A DNA stretch of 64,000 nt from Formicarius rufipectus. Taxonomy: Eukaryota; Chordata; Aves; Passeriformes; Formicariidae. Position 1 is the stretch's first letter. Every line of letters begins with the position of its first letter. The stretch is from the NCBI GenBank assembly GCA_013399695.1, contig VXAU01002430.1, positions 126,007-190,006 of the forward strand. The letters run 5' to 3'. Below the pieces are notes generated by a model. It did not search any database and had not been told where the DNA came from. It saw only the letters and a list, made by a program, of their open reading frames with translations. Position numbers and translations under genes: made by a program. Below are positions 1 to 10,660 of this stretch, piece by piece.

Positions 1-230
1 CTTGGCTAATTGATGTTTGTTGAACTTTCTCCATTTCATTGAGTGATTAGGTACAAAGCTAACAGTTGACATCTGTAGGCGCTTAACTGGCGTCTGTAAT
101 TACTGTTAATGTTAAATAATTGTTAGTTAATTGGAGTGGTAACTGACTGAATGGAATCCAGATTGTGAAGCAAAAAGAGACCTAGTTAAATAAACATACA
201 TTTTCAGAGAAAATAACGTTTTATTGCAAG
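1..230. other. AT-rich non-coding block at the left edge
   Basis: This stretch is AT-rich and free of recognisable repeats. It has several TAATT/AATTA cores of the kind bound by homeodomain proteins, and resembles the conserved-element-like blocks further right. A reverse-strand AATAAA lies near 222-227, so a minus-strand transcript could end here, but nothing else supports that. Conservation is inferred from composition only. Confidence 0.25.
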
Positions 231-3200
231 GGAGAGACTAACAGAAGGCCAGAGATGGGAGGCCTGCAGGATGCTCCGTTCCCAAAATCTCCCACCAGCC
301 TCCAGCTTGGACTCCCCTCACTGCAGGGATGGCAAGGCAGGATCTTGGGCACCAAAACACTCCCATCCCAAGAATTTCCCCACGTTATTTTTAACTGATT
401 GGCACAATTTGACAGCCCAACGCTGATTTCTTGAGAAAATCAAATACAGGCTAATCTATAAAACAAACATTCCCTCCAGAACAGACACAATTATGTGTTA
501 GTAAATATTGCCCCTTCACTCCTTAGGACTGGAACTGGCTCCTTCAGTTTGACTTTGCTCAAATCAACAGCTCTAAATGGACTCCTGGGGAAATACAATC
601 ACCAAGTGACCCCAAAGGGTAGTTGATACCAGTTGATACCAGCCCAAAGAGGCAGGGATGGCCAGAACAACCCCTCCAGCTGCCCCCTCTGCCAGTGTGG
701 TCAGGGAAAGCCAGAGCTGGCTGCTCTGCTGTGGAGTCACTGACCTAGAGATCACCAGGGAAGCCTTGAAAGGCTCCTGGCAGGGAGATCAGAACTTGCA
801 AAACTTGAGAATCCAAAAGGTTTTGGAAGTGGCCACTGGACTTTCCCTTGTCCCTCTGAACACATCACATTGTCCAGAGACCTTCTCCTGCAGCTACATA
901 AGAGCTCTGGCATCTCCCAGCACTGGATCTCACAGCTCTGGGACTTCCCAGCTCTGGGATCCCACATCTGGCACCCCACACCCCACCTCACTGCCACGGC
1001 CCACCCAAAAAAGCCAACAGCACATGGAGAAGAAGGGGCATGGAAAGGAAGGGATGGAGAGGAGTGGTTTGTGCTTGGGAGGTGCAGCCTTGAGGGACGT
1101 CATGGAACAAATTCCTTGCTCAGGTCAAGCCTTCCTGGCCCAGCAACAGCTGCCTCACTCCTCTGTGTGCCAGAACAAAGCTCCATCTCCAGACAGTTAC
1201 GGACCTTTCCACGTCTGCCCGACTTGGGAAGTGACACCCCAGCTCTCCTAACCCAACTCACAGGTCCCAGAAACACAGCCCCCCCCCCAGACCAGAGGTC
1301 TTCTCCAGCGCTCAGTCCCTCACTAATGAGACACTGAACTCTCACATGGAAAACACTGACAAGCCCCTTGAAACCCACAAAACACCAGGGACTCAAAGCT
1401 GGGAAGGCAGCGAGCCAGCACTGCCAGGGGGTGCCCTGGGGAGAGGGAGCCATCAGAGCCACCCCACAAAGACACAGCTGGTGGGACTCAGCACTCCCTG
1501 AGCTTTGCTGACCCTCACCCAGACCCCTGCAGCACTGGGATTGCTCCAGGGATCCAAGAGCAAGCGAGGAGGAAGCATTTCACCGAGCAGAGGCAGCACC
1601 AAGGGCCAACACGTGCAGACAGAGCCACCCCACCAGCGGAGGGCAACGCTGACAACACCCCCAAGGGGAGTGAGGACACCCCAGGGACTCCCCCAGCCCC
1701 TGGAAAGGAGGGAGGCAGCCCCAGGCAGGTCTCTGGCACACACACTGCACTGCAGCCACCCCCACCAGCACACACACCACGGGGGTGGTTTATTTAAGAG
1801 TGAGAGCATCTCTCCACAGTCAAGGATCTCCTGTGGATGCTTCAGCAGGGAAGGAGCTGCCAACTTCAGCTCCCTCCTTGTTTACAGAAACAGATGTTGT
1901 GGAGGATCCTCAAGAAACGCTCCCCCACAGAGAGACAGGGGGGGAGAAACAACAACAGGGCTGGTTTTGCAGGGCAGGATATTGCTGGAGAACCACCTAA
2001 AAAGCCAGGGCTTGGTGTTGGAGCCACCAGTGAAGCCTCCTCACCCAGACGCCTTGATCTGCCTCCAGCTGAGAGCATAAATAGTTCCCTGACAGCTGGT
2101 GGTGCCACACAGCAGAAGGATTCATGAAGTTTACATGAACATCCTGTAAACAATTTGAACATAAAAGGCTCTAACAGCCCAATTGTGTTCCTGATCAAAG
2201 GCAAACTTCAATGTACAGCACAAATGAAAACTTCACCACTTTGGGACTCATTTCTCCCTCCAGGAAAAGCTGTTTTCCAAGGGCACGTAGGAGGGAGTTC
2301 ACATAAATGAAGCACAGAGCCGTGGAAGGAGCTGCCTGCTCTGCAGCTTCACATGTGAATATTGACACTGTTAAGGGATAATGGAACTTAACTGTGCTGA
2401 GAAATCATGTTACAAAACCTCAGGAACAAACCCTGCACTTTGGCCTGGGATAATGGTGCTGAGGTGACACTCTCAGAGGGTGGGGGGCAGTTCTGCTCCT
2501 TCAGAGGCACACAGAGCACAAGCAGGAATCCCAAACTGGAAGGGCCAGCCTGCAGGGAGGGAGGGAGGCAGCTGAAGGTTGGGAACACTCCCCTGCCAGC
2601 CCTTCTCCAAGTCATTTATTCAGATGCTGACAGCTCCTCTGTCAGGCATTTCCAGGGCCCAGGCCCTTGGGTGCTCACCTGCCAGCACAGCCACCTGCCC
2701 TCCCACGGGAACCACCCCCTGCACAATCCAAGGGCTGAAAGGTGAAGTGTTCCTTGCCAAGGGATGGACTGCAGGGCTCTGCTTCCCAACCAGGGACAAC
2801 TGCAGCAATTCCTGCTCTGGGGACCGATCCATGTCCCTCCCAGACCCCCAGCCCAGCCCAGGGATGCAGCAGAGCTGAGGAGGGAACCCCACACCCATCC
2901 CACCACTGGGCTCTGACCCATGTCCCAGCTCGGAGGGCCCCCAACACCCACCTGCTGTCCCCCACAGCTCACAGGAGCCTTCCAGACTCAAGTTAGTGCT
3001 CCAGGGGCACAAACTCCTGAATGGGACCTGAGAGACTTCTCCTCAAGGGGTTTTACCAGCAAGTCAAGGGAGGTTTTTGGAGGGACCTCACTTTGCTTCA
3101 GATTTTTTTCATTCTTAGTGTCTTCTGAGGAAGGGACTGTCCCACACTACACATTCACATTAATCCATCACTCCTTTAGCTCATCTTCAGCCCTGAAGTC

Positions 3201-3780
3201 CACAACTAAATTAGAGAAAAGGGACAAAATGTGTACACAAGACCTAAAAAGCTTCAGGATTTCTACCTGCTCCTTAAATACATTCCTTGTGCAACTTCTG
3301 CTACCTCGGTCAGAAATATTTCTGTAAAAGGAAACAAACCCCAAAAGTGGCAAGGGAAACAGAAGCAGAGAGTGAGCCCTGGGTGGCTGTGGACACTGCC
3401 AGCCCTCCCAGCCTGGCAGCCTGAAGGTCCATTGTGGTTTACCCAAGGCAAATCTGACCTTTCCTAGGAGAGACTTTTACTGCCTCTGGCCAAAGCGGCC
3501 GCGGCCAACACGGTGGGGAAGGGCTGGCTTGGAAGCAAAGAGGCTGAACTGCAGGGAGGGGACCTGAACTTGGAACACATCAAAGGGACAGCCCTGAGCA
3601 GCCCCAGCATCCCCAGGGCACACACTGAGGGAAGGCAAGAGCCTCCCCAGCAGGGCCAGAGCCCTGCACCTGCCTGCCAGCAATTACTGACATCAGCTCC
3701 AAACAGGGGAGCTTTGCTGAGCCTCTTTTCCTGCTATTTAGTAGTTTGAATGCTAATCCCTTGGACAAAACTGTCCCCTA
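231..3780. other. Unique non-coding sequence, no gene recognised
   Basis: This is GC-moderate unique sequence with many short overlapping frames on both strands and no recognisable domain or codon pattern. There is small-scale tandem duplication near 617-640 (a repeated AGTTGATACC) and around 917-965 (variants of CAGCTCTGGGA). Splice-like signals occur, for example a plus acceptor near 2966, but they do not pair into a convincing exon. If the minus-strand gene starting near 9.3 kb runs this way, the stretch would be intron of that gene. Confidence 0.4.
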
Positions 3781-3834
3781 TGCTTTTTCTGTCCTCTTTC
3801 CCCTTAATCTCTTTCTCCCAGTGGAAAAAAATAA

Positions 3835-4240
3835 AAAAAGAGGGTTTTTTTTTTTAAAAAAAGAGAAAAAGAATATACCAGCCAGCCTAGTTGGGCCGCA
3901 CCTGGATTTGCATTGATTCCTCCCTTGTCAGTCATGTTACCAACAGGAATTAGCATATGGCTTTAAGGGGAAACTCAGGAGGGGAAAAGAAAGATGCCAT
4001 TTTGATGGAAATAAGGGGCAAAGGAATAATCTACCATCAACTAAAAAGCTTATTTGTGTACGGTTTCCCAAGCAAAGCTTCGAAAAGCCCATGTTGATTT
4101 TAGGCTACACAAAGAAACCTTAATCCTTTCAAGGGAACTAAATCACCAAAGAAAAGTAGCTGGGAAGAAAAGGCTCCCTGTCAAGCATGGGTATTCACAT
4201 CCAAAGGGATGCCACGGACCAGGCCCCGTAAGTAAACAGA
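3835..4240. other. A-rich run followed by candidate regulatory block with an octamer
   Basis: A homopolymer-rich A/T stretch (about 3828-3872) is followed by AT-rich unique sequence. A perfect POU octamer, ATTTGCAT, sits at 3906-3913 and is followed directly by TGATT. The segment could be an intronic enhancer of the leftward gene. A single octamer is weak evidence. Confidence 0.2.
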
Positions 4241-5219
4241 AATAAGAATGTGGGAAATGTGTTTGAGGCAAAAAAGAAAAGCAAGGGAAGAGGAAGAGGG
4301 GCCTGCTCTTCATCAGCCACCTCCTGGGGAGGAGAGGAGCCCCTCTCCCCGGTTACAGGAATGTGGATTTGAGGCTTCTCCTGCCCTGGCCCAGCCCCAA
4401 GAAAGGGCTGCTCAGATGCCAAAGCTTTCTACAGCAAATTAGCAATATAAAGATGCAGTCACATGTAGTTCGGGGGCCTGGGGTCACTCCAGACATGCAG
4501 CTCTTCCCTCCTAATGGCTCTGCCACCCATTCTCCGCCTCCAGAGGGGCCGGGGAACCTGGAAGTGCCATTAATCACCAAGGATAGATGGTCTTGCCAAG
4601 TGAGATAACCTCGTTAGACCGCAGAAGGAATCCAGACTGTACTTCCCAAGGATGTTAATACATGAAAACCAGGCCTGTGGGTCGGGAACACAATTAAATC
4701 CGGGGATAATTCCCTGTGCAGCAAAGACTGCAGAGGCAGCAGCGGATCAGCGTGGGAATCCCAAAGGTAACGGGGTCACGGGGTGTCCCCAGTTAAACCA
4801 GCACAGCCTCGGGGAGTTGGAACACACAGCAGAACACTGGAGTAACAACCCACAGCCAGGGAGCAGCACACAGGGCAAATACTGAGCAAATCCAACAAAA
4901 CAGACCTACATTTCCCACCAAGCAAACCCCTCCGAAGCCAAACCGACCGCGACATCCCAAAGCCAAAGTCCCGGGTTTCCAGCCGGAGCTCAGCCCTGCC
5001 CGAGCAGTTCCTCTGTGCCCACTGAGGGGGAAAAACCAGGCACGTTTACCAAGCTTTGAATTACCCTCCTTTGCCCAACTCGTGCCTGGAGCTGCTGCCC
5101 CCACCCTCCTTGCGAAAACACCGAGCAAACCAACAAGAAGAATGAAAAGCAAACGATGCCCAAAGCCTTCCCAGGAACGCCGCTCCAGGCCCGGCCCTGC
5201 AGGGCAGCTCGCTGCTGCT
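4241..5219. other. Unique non-coding sequence, nothing recognised
   Basis: Mixed unique sequence, purine-rich at 4250-4340 and more GC-rich toward 5200. I see no repeat family, RNA gene or convincing exon. It would be intronic if the predicted minus-strand exon at 5840-5888 is real. Confidence 0.4.
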
Positions 5220-5650
5220 GATTTAGGGCAAATTGTGCCTTAATGACCTGTTAGATCATTAGCCACTCTCTCTTTGGATTGCTGTTTGGAAGAAATTAAT
5301 GGGATACTGAATATTTAAATGTGGCCCTCTATCTCATTTATTAACTCTGCAGAAAGCACAGAGCACAGTAAGCCGTGGTTTATGACTATTATCCTGTGAA
5401 TACTAAACGTTGGCTGCTTATTACTGTCAGCAGTGCAAATTGGCTATTCATAATTCCACGTCTATCATGGAGCTGATGAGTAACAATCAAGTTAAAACAT
5501 TTTGAAAACTCTTACAGTTATTTAAATGAGCTTAAATTAAAGCCATTTGTAAAATAAACTATTCCCTAATATTGTTATTTAAATTAATTCTGACCTGGCA
5601 GGCAATGCATTATTGAAAGCCTATATTTTATATTAAGCAAAGCAATTACC
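5220..5650. promoter_or_regulatory. Candidate conserved non-coding element
   Basis: This is a sharply bounded, AT-rich, repeat-free block of about 430 bp. It follows GC-rich sequence and precedes the 49-bp exon. It holds many ATTTAAAT, TAATT and ATTAAT motifs and stop codons in all frames, which argues against coding. This is the usual look of deeply conserved vertebrate enhancers in introns of developmental genes. It would lie in the intron just downstream of the predicted exon. The regulatory role is inferred. Confidence 0.4.
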
Positions 5651-5783
5651 AAGCATACAGAACACGTCTGAAACCCAGAGAAACATAAAAAGCACTAACA
5701 AGCTGATTGCGACACTTCTACAAGACAAGTTACATTTCATCTCCCATTGAAATTGCCATGAAAAGAAACGTGTGGGGAAAGGG

Positions 5784-5808
5784 AAAAAAAAAAAAAAAAA
5801 AAAAAAAA
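5784..5808 (+). repeat. Poly(A) run, 25 bases
   Basis: An uninterrupted run of 25 A. On the minus strand it is a poly(T) about 30 bases inside the intron that follows the predicted exon at 5840-5888. No SINE or processed copy is attached, so it is treated as a simple repeat. Confidence 0.9.
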
Positions 5809-5839
5809 TAGCTGCTGGGGACGTGAATTGCAGCCTTAC

Positions 5840-5888
5840 CTTTATTTGTGACAGCGTTGAACAGTTTCTCAGAGCTGGCATCAGACGC
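5840..5888 (-). other. Predicted 49-bp internal exon of an unidentified leftward gene
   Basis: On the minus strand this segment is preceded by a long T-rich tract ending in TTCCAG. It ends in AAAG followed by GTAAGG, so both splice sites match consensus well. Two readings are open. With the acceptor in phase 0 it reads ASDASSEKLFNAVTNK plus one base. Alternatively an internal ATG at 5881-5879 starts MPALRNCSTLSQIK and ends in phase 0 at the donor. The upstream partner is probably the CpG-island exon ending at 9250. I do not recognise either peptide, so this may be a coding exon, a 5' UTR exon carrying the start codon, or a long non-coding RNA exon. It is the best-supported exon in the window. 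Confidence 0.5.
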
Positions 5889-7239
5889 CTGGAAGACCGA
5901 CAAAAAACAACAACAGAAAGACAAAGTTACATTCTGTAGCAGTGACAGCTTCGCGAAGGCACCGCGCCGGATCCGCACACGGGGAATGGGTATTTTGGGG
6001 ACGGGGAGCGCAGAGCTGGAGCGCCGGGGCCGTGTCCATGAGGTGGAGCTGTTCGGCTGCGCTTCGCCTTCCTGCGGGGCAGAGACTCCCTGGGAAAGGG
6101 AATTCTGCTTCGGGAAGGAACGAGGGGGCTGTTCCTCAGCATCGGCTGCGCGGAAACCTTTGTACTGTGCTTATCCGATACCTTCCGACCCTGGGTTTGC
6201 GATGCTTTGGAACCGCACAGCCCAGGTTCGGGAATTTGCAGAACTGCGGGTTTCTTAATTTATTTTTTAAAGTATTTTTTGGGGTCCCTACTGTGGCAAC
6301 ATTCGATTTTTACCACCTTCAAAGCAATGCTGGTAACTCAGCTTAGTAAGGTCACAAATTGCTGCTACCAGCTTTTTGAAAAATAAAGAGGATGTTTGTG
6401 TTTAGGATCAGCATTTCCACGTCAGATTTGCAATCCTCAGAATAAGTGACTCGCCACCACTCCCCGTGTAAAGTAATAAATCTTTTATTTTCCACCAAGC
6501 CACCCTTATCCAGGGAGGATCTTTCCTCTAATCCTGTGTCTGTCCCCTGTCTGCTCCTGGCAGTTCTTGTGCCGACGTGCCAGTTCCACTCTGTGCCCAC
6601 TGTGGGAAACCTTACGTGGGTTTCACACCAAAATACTGAGCTCTCCTTTTCAGAAACTCGAACAGCATAAAAGCAGCCAGGGAAGGGAACAGCAAAAAAT
6701 GTTCATTTTGCAAACCCTCTGAGCCCAAAAGCACGACCCCCTGAGCTCCTGCAGTTGTGTGCTGCTGTGTTTGGGCACACACACACAATATATATACACA
6801 TATATCCAGTTACAGCCTCAGCTTCTGCCACCTCTGCACCCACAAATGCTGCTGAATCCAGACCTGGGGCTTGGATCCAGCTCTGGGAGAGACAGGCTGC
6901 TTTTGGAAAACACATGGAAAAGGTACTCAGCAACCAAACACTGCAAACCCAGGGTGAAAATGCAACACTCGAGAACGATTTTAGTGTTTTCCTACAAACT
7001 GTTTTCTTGCTGGATTCAGGAAAAATAATTAAAAACACTGGAAAGCAGGCTGTGGGGATTTTTTACTAAAGGGAAGGAATTTCTCCATTCAAAACCAGAT
7101 AAAAACCACCAGACAAGCAGCATAAAGGTTTGTTATCTCAACTGAAGTAAAAACTTCCCTGTGCAACTCCTGATATATAAGTAGACACAGCTCAGACTGT
7201 GTATTGCAGTGTAGTAATACACTGAAATAATTTGTCTGC
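5889..7239. other. Probable first-intron sequence, nothing recognised
   Basis: Unique sequence lying between the predicted exon at 5840-5888 and the CpG-island exon. A CpG-containing patch lies at about 5955-6130. A short CA/TA simple repeat lies at 6776-6806. I found no recognisable exon or repeat family. Confidence 0.35.
6776..6806 (+). repeat. CA/TA dinucleotide microsatellite
   Basis: A run of CACACACACA passes into ATATATATACACATATAT. It is short and compound, and is a simple repeat only. Confidence 0.8.
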
Positions 7240-7470
7240 CCTCAAGTAAGCGACAGATAAGATTTCTATGATTAATTATTAAAAATAGCTTTATTCTTTT
7301 CAGACTTCTAGACAGATTTTACTAGATTACCGGCTGGCTTATTTAAAAGCTGAGCTGGTGCATTTTGTCTCGATTAAATACCTTGTAAACACTGGATTTA
7401 TTACCCAATGATGGATTTATTATTCAGTGACGACTTTCTCTAAATTAAGGGAAATATGTGAATAATGCAC
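7240..7470. promoter_or_regulatory. Candidate conserved non-coding element
   Basis: An AT-rich, repeat-free block with TTAATTATTAAAAATAGC, TCGATTAAAT and ATGGATTTATTATTC-like motifs, that is, homeodomain and MEF2-like cores. It lies about 1.8 kb downstream of the CpG island, in the presumed first intron of the leftward gene. Conservation is inferred from composition only. Confidence 0.35.
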
Positions 7471-8399
7471 AAATTGAAGAGATCAAGCAGGCCATGTGCT
7501 TTAAGGAGCAGCCCAGTATTAGTCCAACAAGAGCTCAATGCTTCCCTACCCTCACCCATCAGCCTGCTTAAAAATAATCTTTCCCAGAGAATTTCAGCTG
7601 TTGTTGTCTTTTCAAATGCAGCTTTTCTCTGAAGTCAAAACTCTCCAAATCAGTCCTTCTTTTTACAAGGACTATCCAATATTAAAAACAAACAAAAAAC
7701 CCAAAAAACTTCTTACAGTTTCAGCTACTACTTTATTTTACTGTTTCAAAACAAACAGCACAGGGAAGCTCCAAGTTTCCTATTCACTTGATTTTTTCCA
7801 AACACTACGAAGAGGAAAGCATCTTAGTAAGAAGTTTGCCCTTAATACCGTGTATAAACCAAGAGATTGTTTTCAAGTCGTGGTTTTCCAGGTGAAATCT
7901 TTTCCTGTGTTATCACATAAACCGTGCTGTGACACCGGGAAGTGGCACATCTTGGAAATAACGTGGAGGACAACACAGCCTACCCGGGGATGGCTCCGGA
8001 GCAGCCTGGCAGATCATTATCCTCACAATATACACCGAAAAGGAATCATTTTACAAAGACAAATCTCGCCCGAGACCGCATCTCATTTTGCAGTACTGAC
8101 CACACACAACCGAACGGCAGAACAACTTGAAACACCCCCATTGCCTGTGTTACCATGAAAATAGCCCAAGCGCTGGCTCGAATGGTGACATGGAACTTTG
8201 CCTCCCTGTTTCGTTACTTAAAAATGGGGCTCTAAATATAAAATAGCAATGAGGGTGATGTGCCAACGATACAGAGGCAAACTCAATCTCTGCCAGCAGC
8301 CAGGGTCTCAATTTCCACACAACTACTCTTTTTCCACTGTCAGGCAGTCGCACCGACGCTAAAGAACAAAAAGCCACATTAATTTAAAAATCCGCAACA
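7471..8399. other. Unique sequence with a long anonymous plus-strand frame
   Basis: An unbroken plus-strand frame of 206 codons from ATG at 7538 to 8158 crosses fairly AT-rich sequence. Its product has no signal peptide, membrane segment or motif that I recognise. The ATG context is weak. Chance is the likeliest explanation. Otherwise this is unique intronic or promoter-proximal sequence. Confidence 0.3.
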
Positions 8400-9049
8400 A
8401 CTCCGCAGCCCCCCAGGAGGATGGAATTCAGTGCCTGAGCAGCGCTGACCTAAACCCTGCTCTGTACCGACTGGGATCTGCGGAGACAACAAAGTGCCTT
8501 TCTATCCACGGTGGGTGCGATGTGGCCAGACCTGGGTGTCTGAGCGGCGGAGGAGCTCGGCAATCCCTTCCCATACACCAGCCAAACGCAACTCTCTCTT
8601 CGTTGCTCTTTATCCCGATCTCTCCCGGTCTCGCTTGAGCAGCAGATGAGCAGACACTGGCTGCTGGCTCCGTGACATGTGGGGACAGCCCCGGGTCGGG
8701 CGCCCCGGGCTCTCCGGGGTGTTCTGTCCTCGGAGCCCCCTCGGTTTCAGGGTGCCCTCCCCGGCTCCCTGCACACACAGAGCCGGAGCCGCTGACACAC
8801 AGCTCCCTTCCTTGCACTTCGGCCCTTTCCCCTTACAAATCGCCTTGTTACCAAGCGCAGCGTAATCCTTTTCACCGCGAAATGAAACAAGCCAGCAATC
8901 CCTGCGCTAAAAAATAACCAAAACAACAAACCACACAGAAAATTAAAAAAAAAAAATAAAAAAATTACCCAACGAGTATTTTTCCCCTCACCAAGGAATG
9001 CGCTGCCATTCAAGGGGATGTATGACTAAAATATTTCCTGTCCAGACAG
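8400..9049. other. GC-rich shoulder of the CpG island
   Basis: GC and CpG content rise gradually from 8400, apart from an A-rich dip at 8930-8965. It would be the start of the first intron for a minus-strand transcript, or upstream sequence for a plus-strand one. I see no convincing exon. Confidence 0.35.
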
Positions 9050-9249
9050 CGCAGCCTGACTCATTCCTGGCACGGCACGGCCCCGCCGCGGCACTTGCAG
9101 CGGCCCCGCACCTGCCCGCGGATCCAGCGCGGCCCCGCCGCGTCTCCCATCCCGTCCGGGGGTGCCCGGGAGAGGCGGCCGCTCCCTCCATCCCTCTCTC
9201 CATCCCTCCGTCCCTGCGCGGGGGTGCCCCCCGGCCGTCCCCCCGTTAC

Positions 9250-9480
9250 CTGCGGTGCGGGGGCTGCGCGGACCGGCGGCCCCGCGGCTCATGGCGGTGC
9301 GGGAGGGGCGGGCGTGTGCGGGAGCTCCGATCCCGGCGCGGTTCTCAGCGTCCCGCGGCCAAACCACAACTAATCCTCGGCGGGCGACCAACTCCGGGGG
9401 CCGGGCGGACGGGCCGCCGGGCGAGCATCCTCCCCGGGCCGCCGACCCCCTTGCCCGGCTCCCGCAGGATGGATCCCGGG
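9250..9480 (-). other. Predicted first exon of the leftward gene (5' limit unknown)
   Basis: On the minus strand an ATG at 9292-9290 lies in a favourable context (GCC before it, so G at -3). A donor CAG|GTAACG follows 43 bases later, after position 9250. The short frame begins MSRGAAGPRSPRTAG. Joined directly to the exon at 5840-5888, this frame stops at the second codon after the junction, in a TGATG overlap with that exon's own ATG. It would therefore act as an upstream open reading frame and not the main start. The transcription start is not visible, so the 9480 boundary is nominal. An exon lost in the assembly gap could change this picture. Confidence 0.35.
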
Positions 9481-9670
9481 AGGGGCGAGCCGGAGCGGGG
9501 CTGCGCGGTGGGCGCGCTACTGGAGCGGCAGCAGGACAAAGAAAACCATGTGCGGCGGGGCCGGGGCAGCGGCGGCACCTCCGGGTGCGGAGCGGTGCGG
9601 GGCGGCCGCGGCGCCTCCTCCCTCCCTCCGCAGCTCCAGCGCCGGCGGCAGCGCGTCCCTTCCTTCGGGC

Positions 9671-9974
9671 NNNNNNNNNNNNNNNNNNNNNNNNNNNNNN
9701 NNNNNNNNNNNNNNNNNNNNNNNNNNNNNNNNNNNNNNNNNNNNNNNNNNNNNNNNNNNNNNNNNNNNNNNNNNNNNNNNNNNNNNNNNNNNNNNNNNNN
9801 NNNNNNNNNNNNNNNNNNNNNNNNNNNNNNNNNNNNNNNNNNNNNNNNNNNNNNNNNNNNNNNNNNNNNNNNNNNNNNNNNNNNNNNNNNNNNNNNNNNN
9901 NNNNNNNNNNNNNNNNNNNNNNNNNNNNNNNNNNNNNNNNNNNNNNNNNNNNNNNNNNNNNNNNNNNNNNNNNN
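9671..9974. other. Assembly gap of 304 N
   Basis: 304 undetermined bases in the middle of the CpG island, a typical dropout of GC-rich avian promoter sequence. Any long frame across this interval is meaningless. Confidence 0.99.
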
Positions 9975-10032
9975 GGCGGGGACGCGAAGGGACCCGCGGC
10001 GGGGCTGCCCCCGGGGTGGCGGCACACACGCA

Positions 10033-10368
10033 CACGAGCATCAGTCGCTAAACCCCCACGAGCATCAGTCGCTGAAGCTCCACCAGCATCAATCACTAAA
10101 GCTCCACGAGCATCACTCGCTGAAGCTCCACGAGCATCAGTCCCTAAACCTCCACGAGCATCAGTCGCTAAACCCCCAGGAGCATCACTCGCTGAAGCTC
10201 CACGAGCATCAGTCGCTAAACCCCCAGGAGCATCACTCGCTGATGCTCCACGAGCATCAGTCCCTAAACCTCCACGAGCATCAGTCCCTAAAGCTCCACG
10301 AGCATCAGTCGCTGAAGCTCCACGAGCATCAGACGCTGAAGGGCCACGAACATGAGTCGCTGAAGCTC
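10033..10368. repeat. 24-bp minisatellite, 14 units, inside the CpG island
   Basis: Fourteen head-to-tail units of exactly 24 bp run without a single insertion or deletion. The core is CACGAGCATCAGTCGCTGAA followed by GCTC. Variation is by substitution: GAAGCTC units alternate with AAACCCC units, plus CAGTCC, CACTCG and CAATCA variants. Because 24 is a multiple of three, all frames stay open. The plus strand reads HEHQSLKL/HEHQSLNP repeats, and one minus frame reads ASATDARG/GLATDARG repeats. There is no sign that either is translated. It starts 58 bases after the assembly gap. Confidence 0.95.
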
Positions 10369-10440
10369 CGCAGGAGGAAACACGATCGAAAACATCGTAT
10401 CGCATTTAGCGGTTTTTGTTCGTTTGTTTTATTAACGGAA

Positions 10441-10478
10441 ATATAATATTTTTATTTACTTATTTATTTATTTTTTGA
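10441..10478 (+). repeat. TTTA-type simple repeat
   Basis: An AT-rich run of TATTT/TTTA units inside an otherwise GC-rich island, just after the minisatellite. Confidence 0.7.
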
Positions 10479-10660
10479 AGGTAGGACAGAAAGGCAGTGA
10501 CCCCGGGTGGCCTGACGGGGACCCGCGGCTGCTCGCGGAGTTGCGGTGCCTCCCCGAGCGCCCCCCGGGGCAGACTCGGCCGGCTGCTCCCAGCACGGAG
10601 CATCGCTGCGGACGCGCAGTGGGTTCCTACTCGCTGTAGGTTTTCTGTAAGCGCCGCGTA

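Larger units (their letters stand above)
9050..10660. promoter_or_regulatory. CpG island, probable promoter
   Basis: This is the most CpG-dense part of the window, with dense CG and CCGCC/GGCGG runs at 9060-9670, continuing after the gap at 9975-10030 and again at about 10500-10660. There is no TATA box that I would trust. A minus-strand ATG plus splice donor (9292 to 9250) and a downstream minus-strand exon at 5840-5888 suggest leftward transcription. A plus-strand start cannot be excluded, because the assembly gap removes the island centre. The AT-rich simple repeat at 10441-10478 and the 24-bp minisatellite are embedded in it. Confidence 0.6.

Noticed and set aside
9026..10405. Long minus-strand frame (459 codons including N) in the same place.
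   Set aside because: Same artefacts. Only the short ATG-to-donor part (9292-9250) is kept as an exon candidate.
8998..10446. Long plus-strand frame (482 codons including N) through the CpG island and minisatellite.
   Set aside because: It spans 304 N, lies in stop-poor GC-rich sequence and ends in a repeat whose period keeps every frame open. There is no domain.
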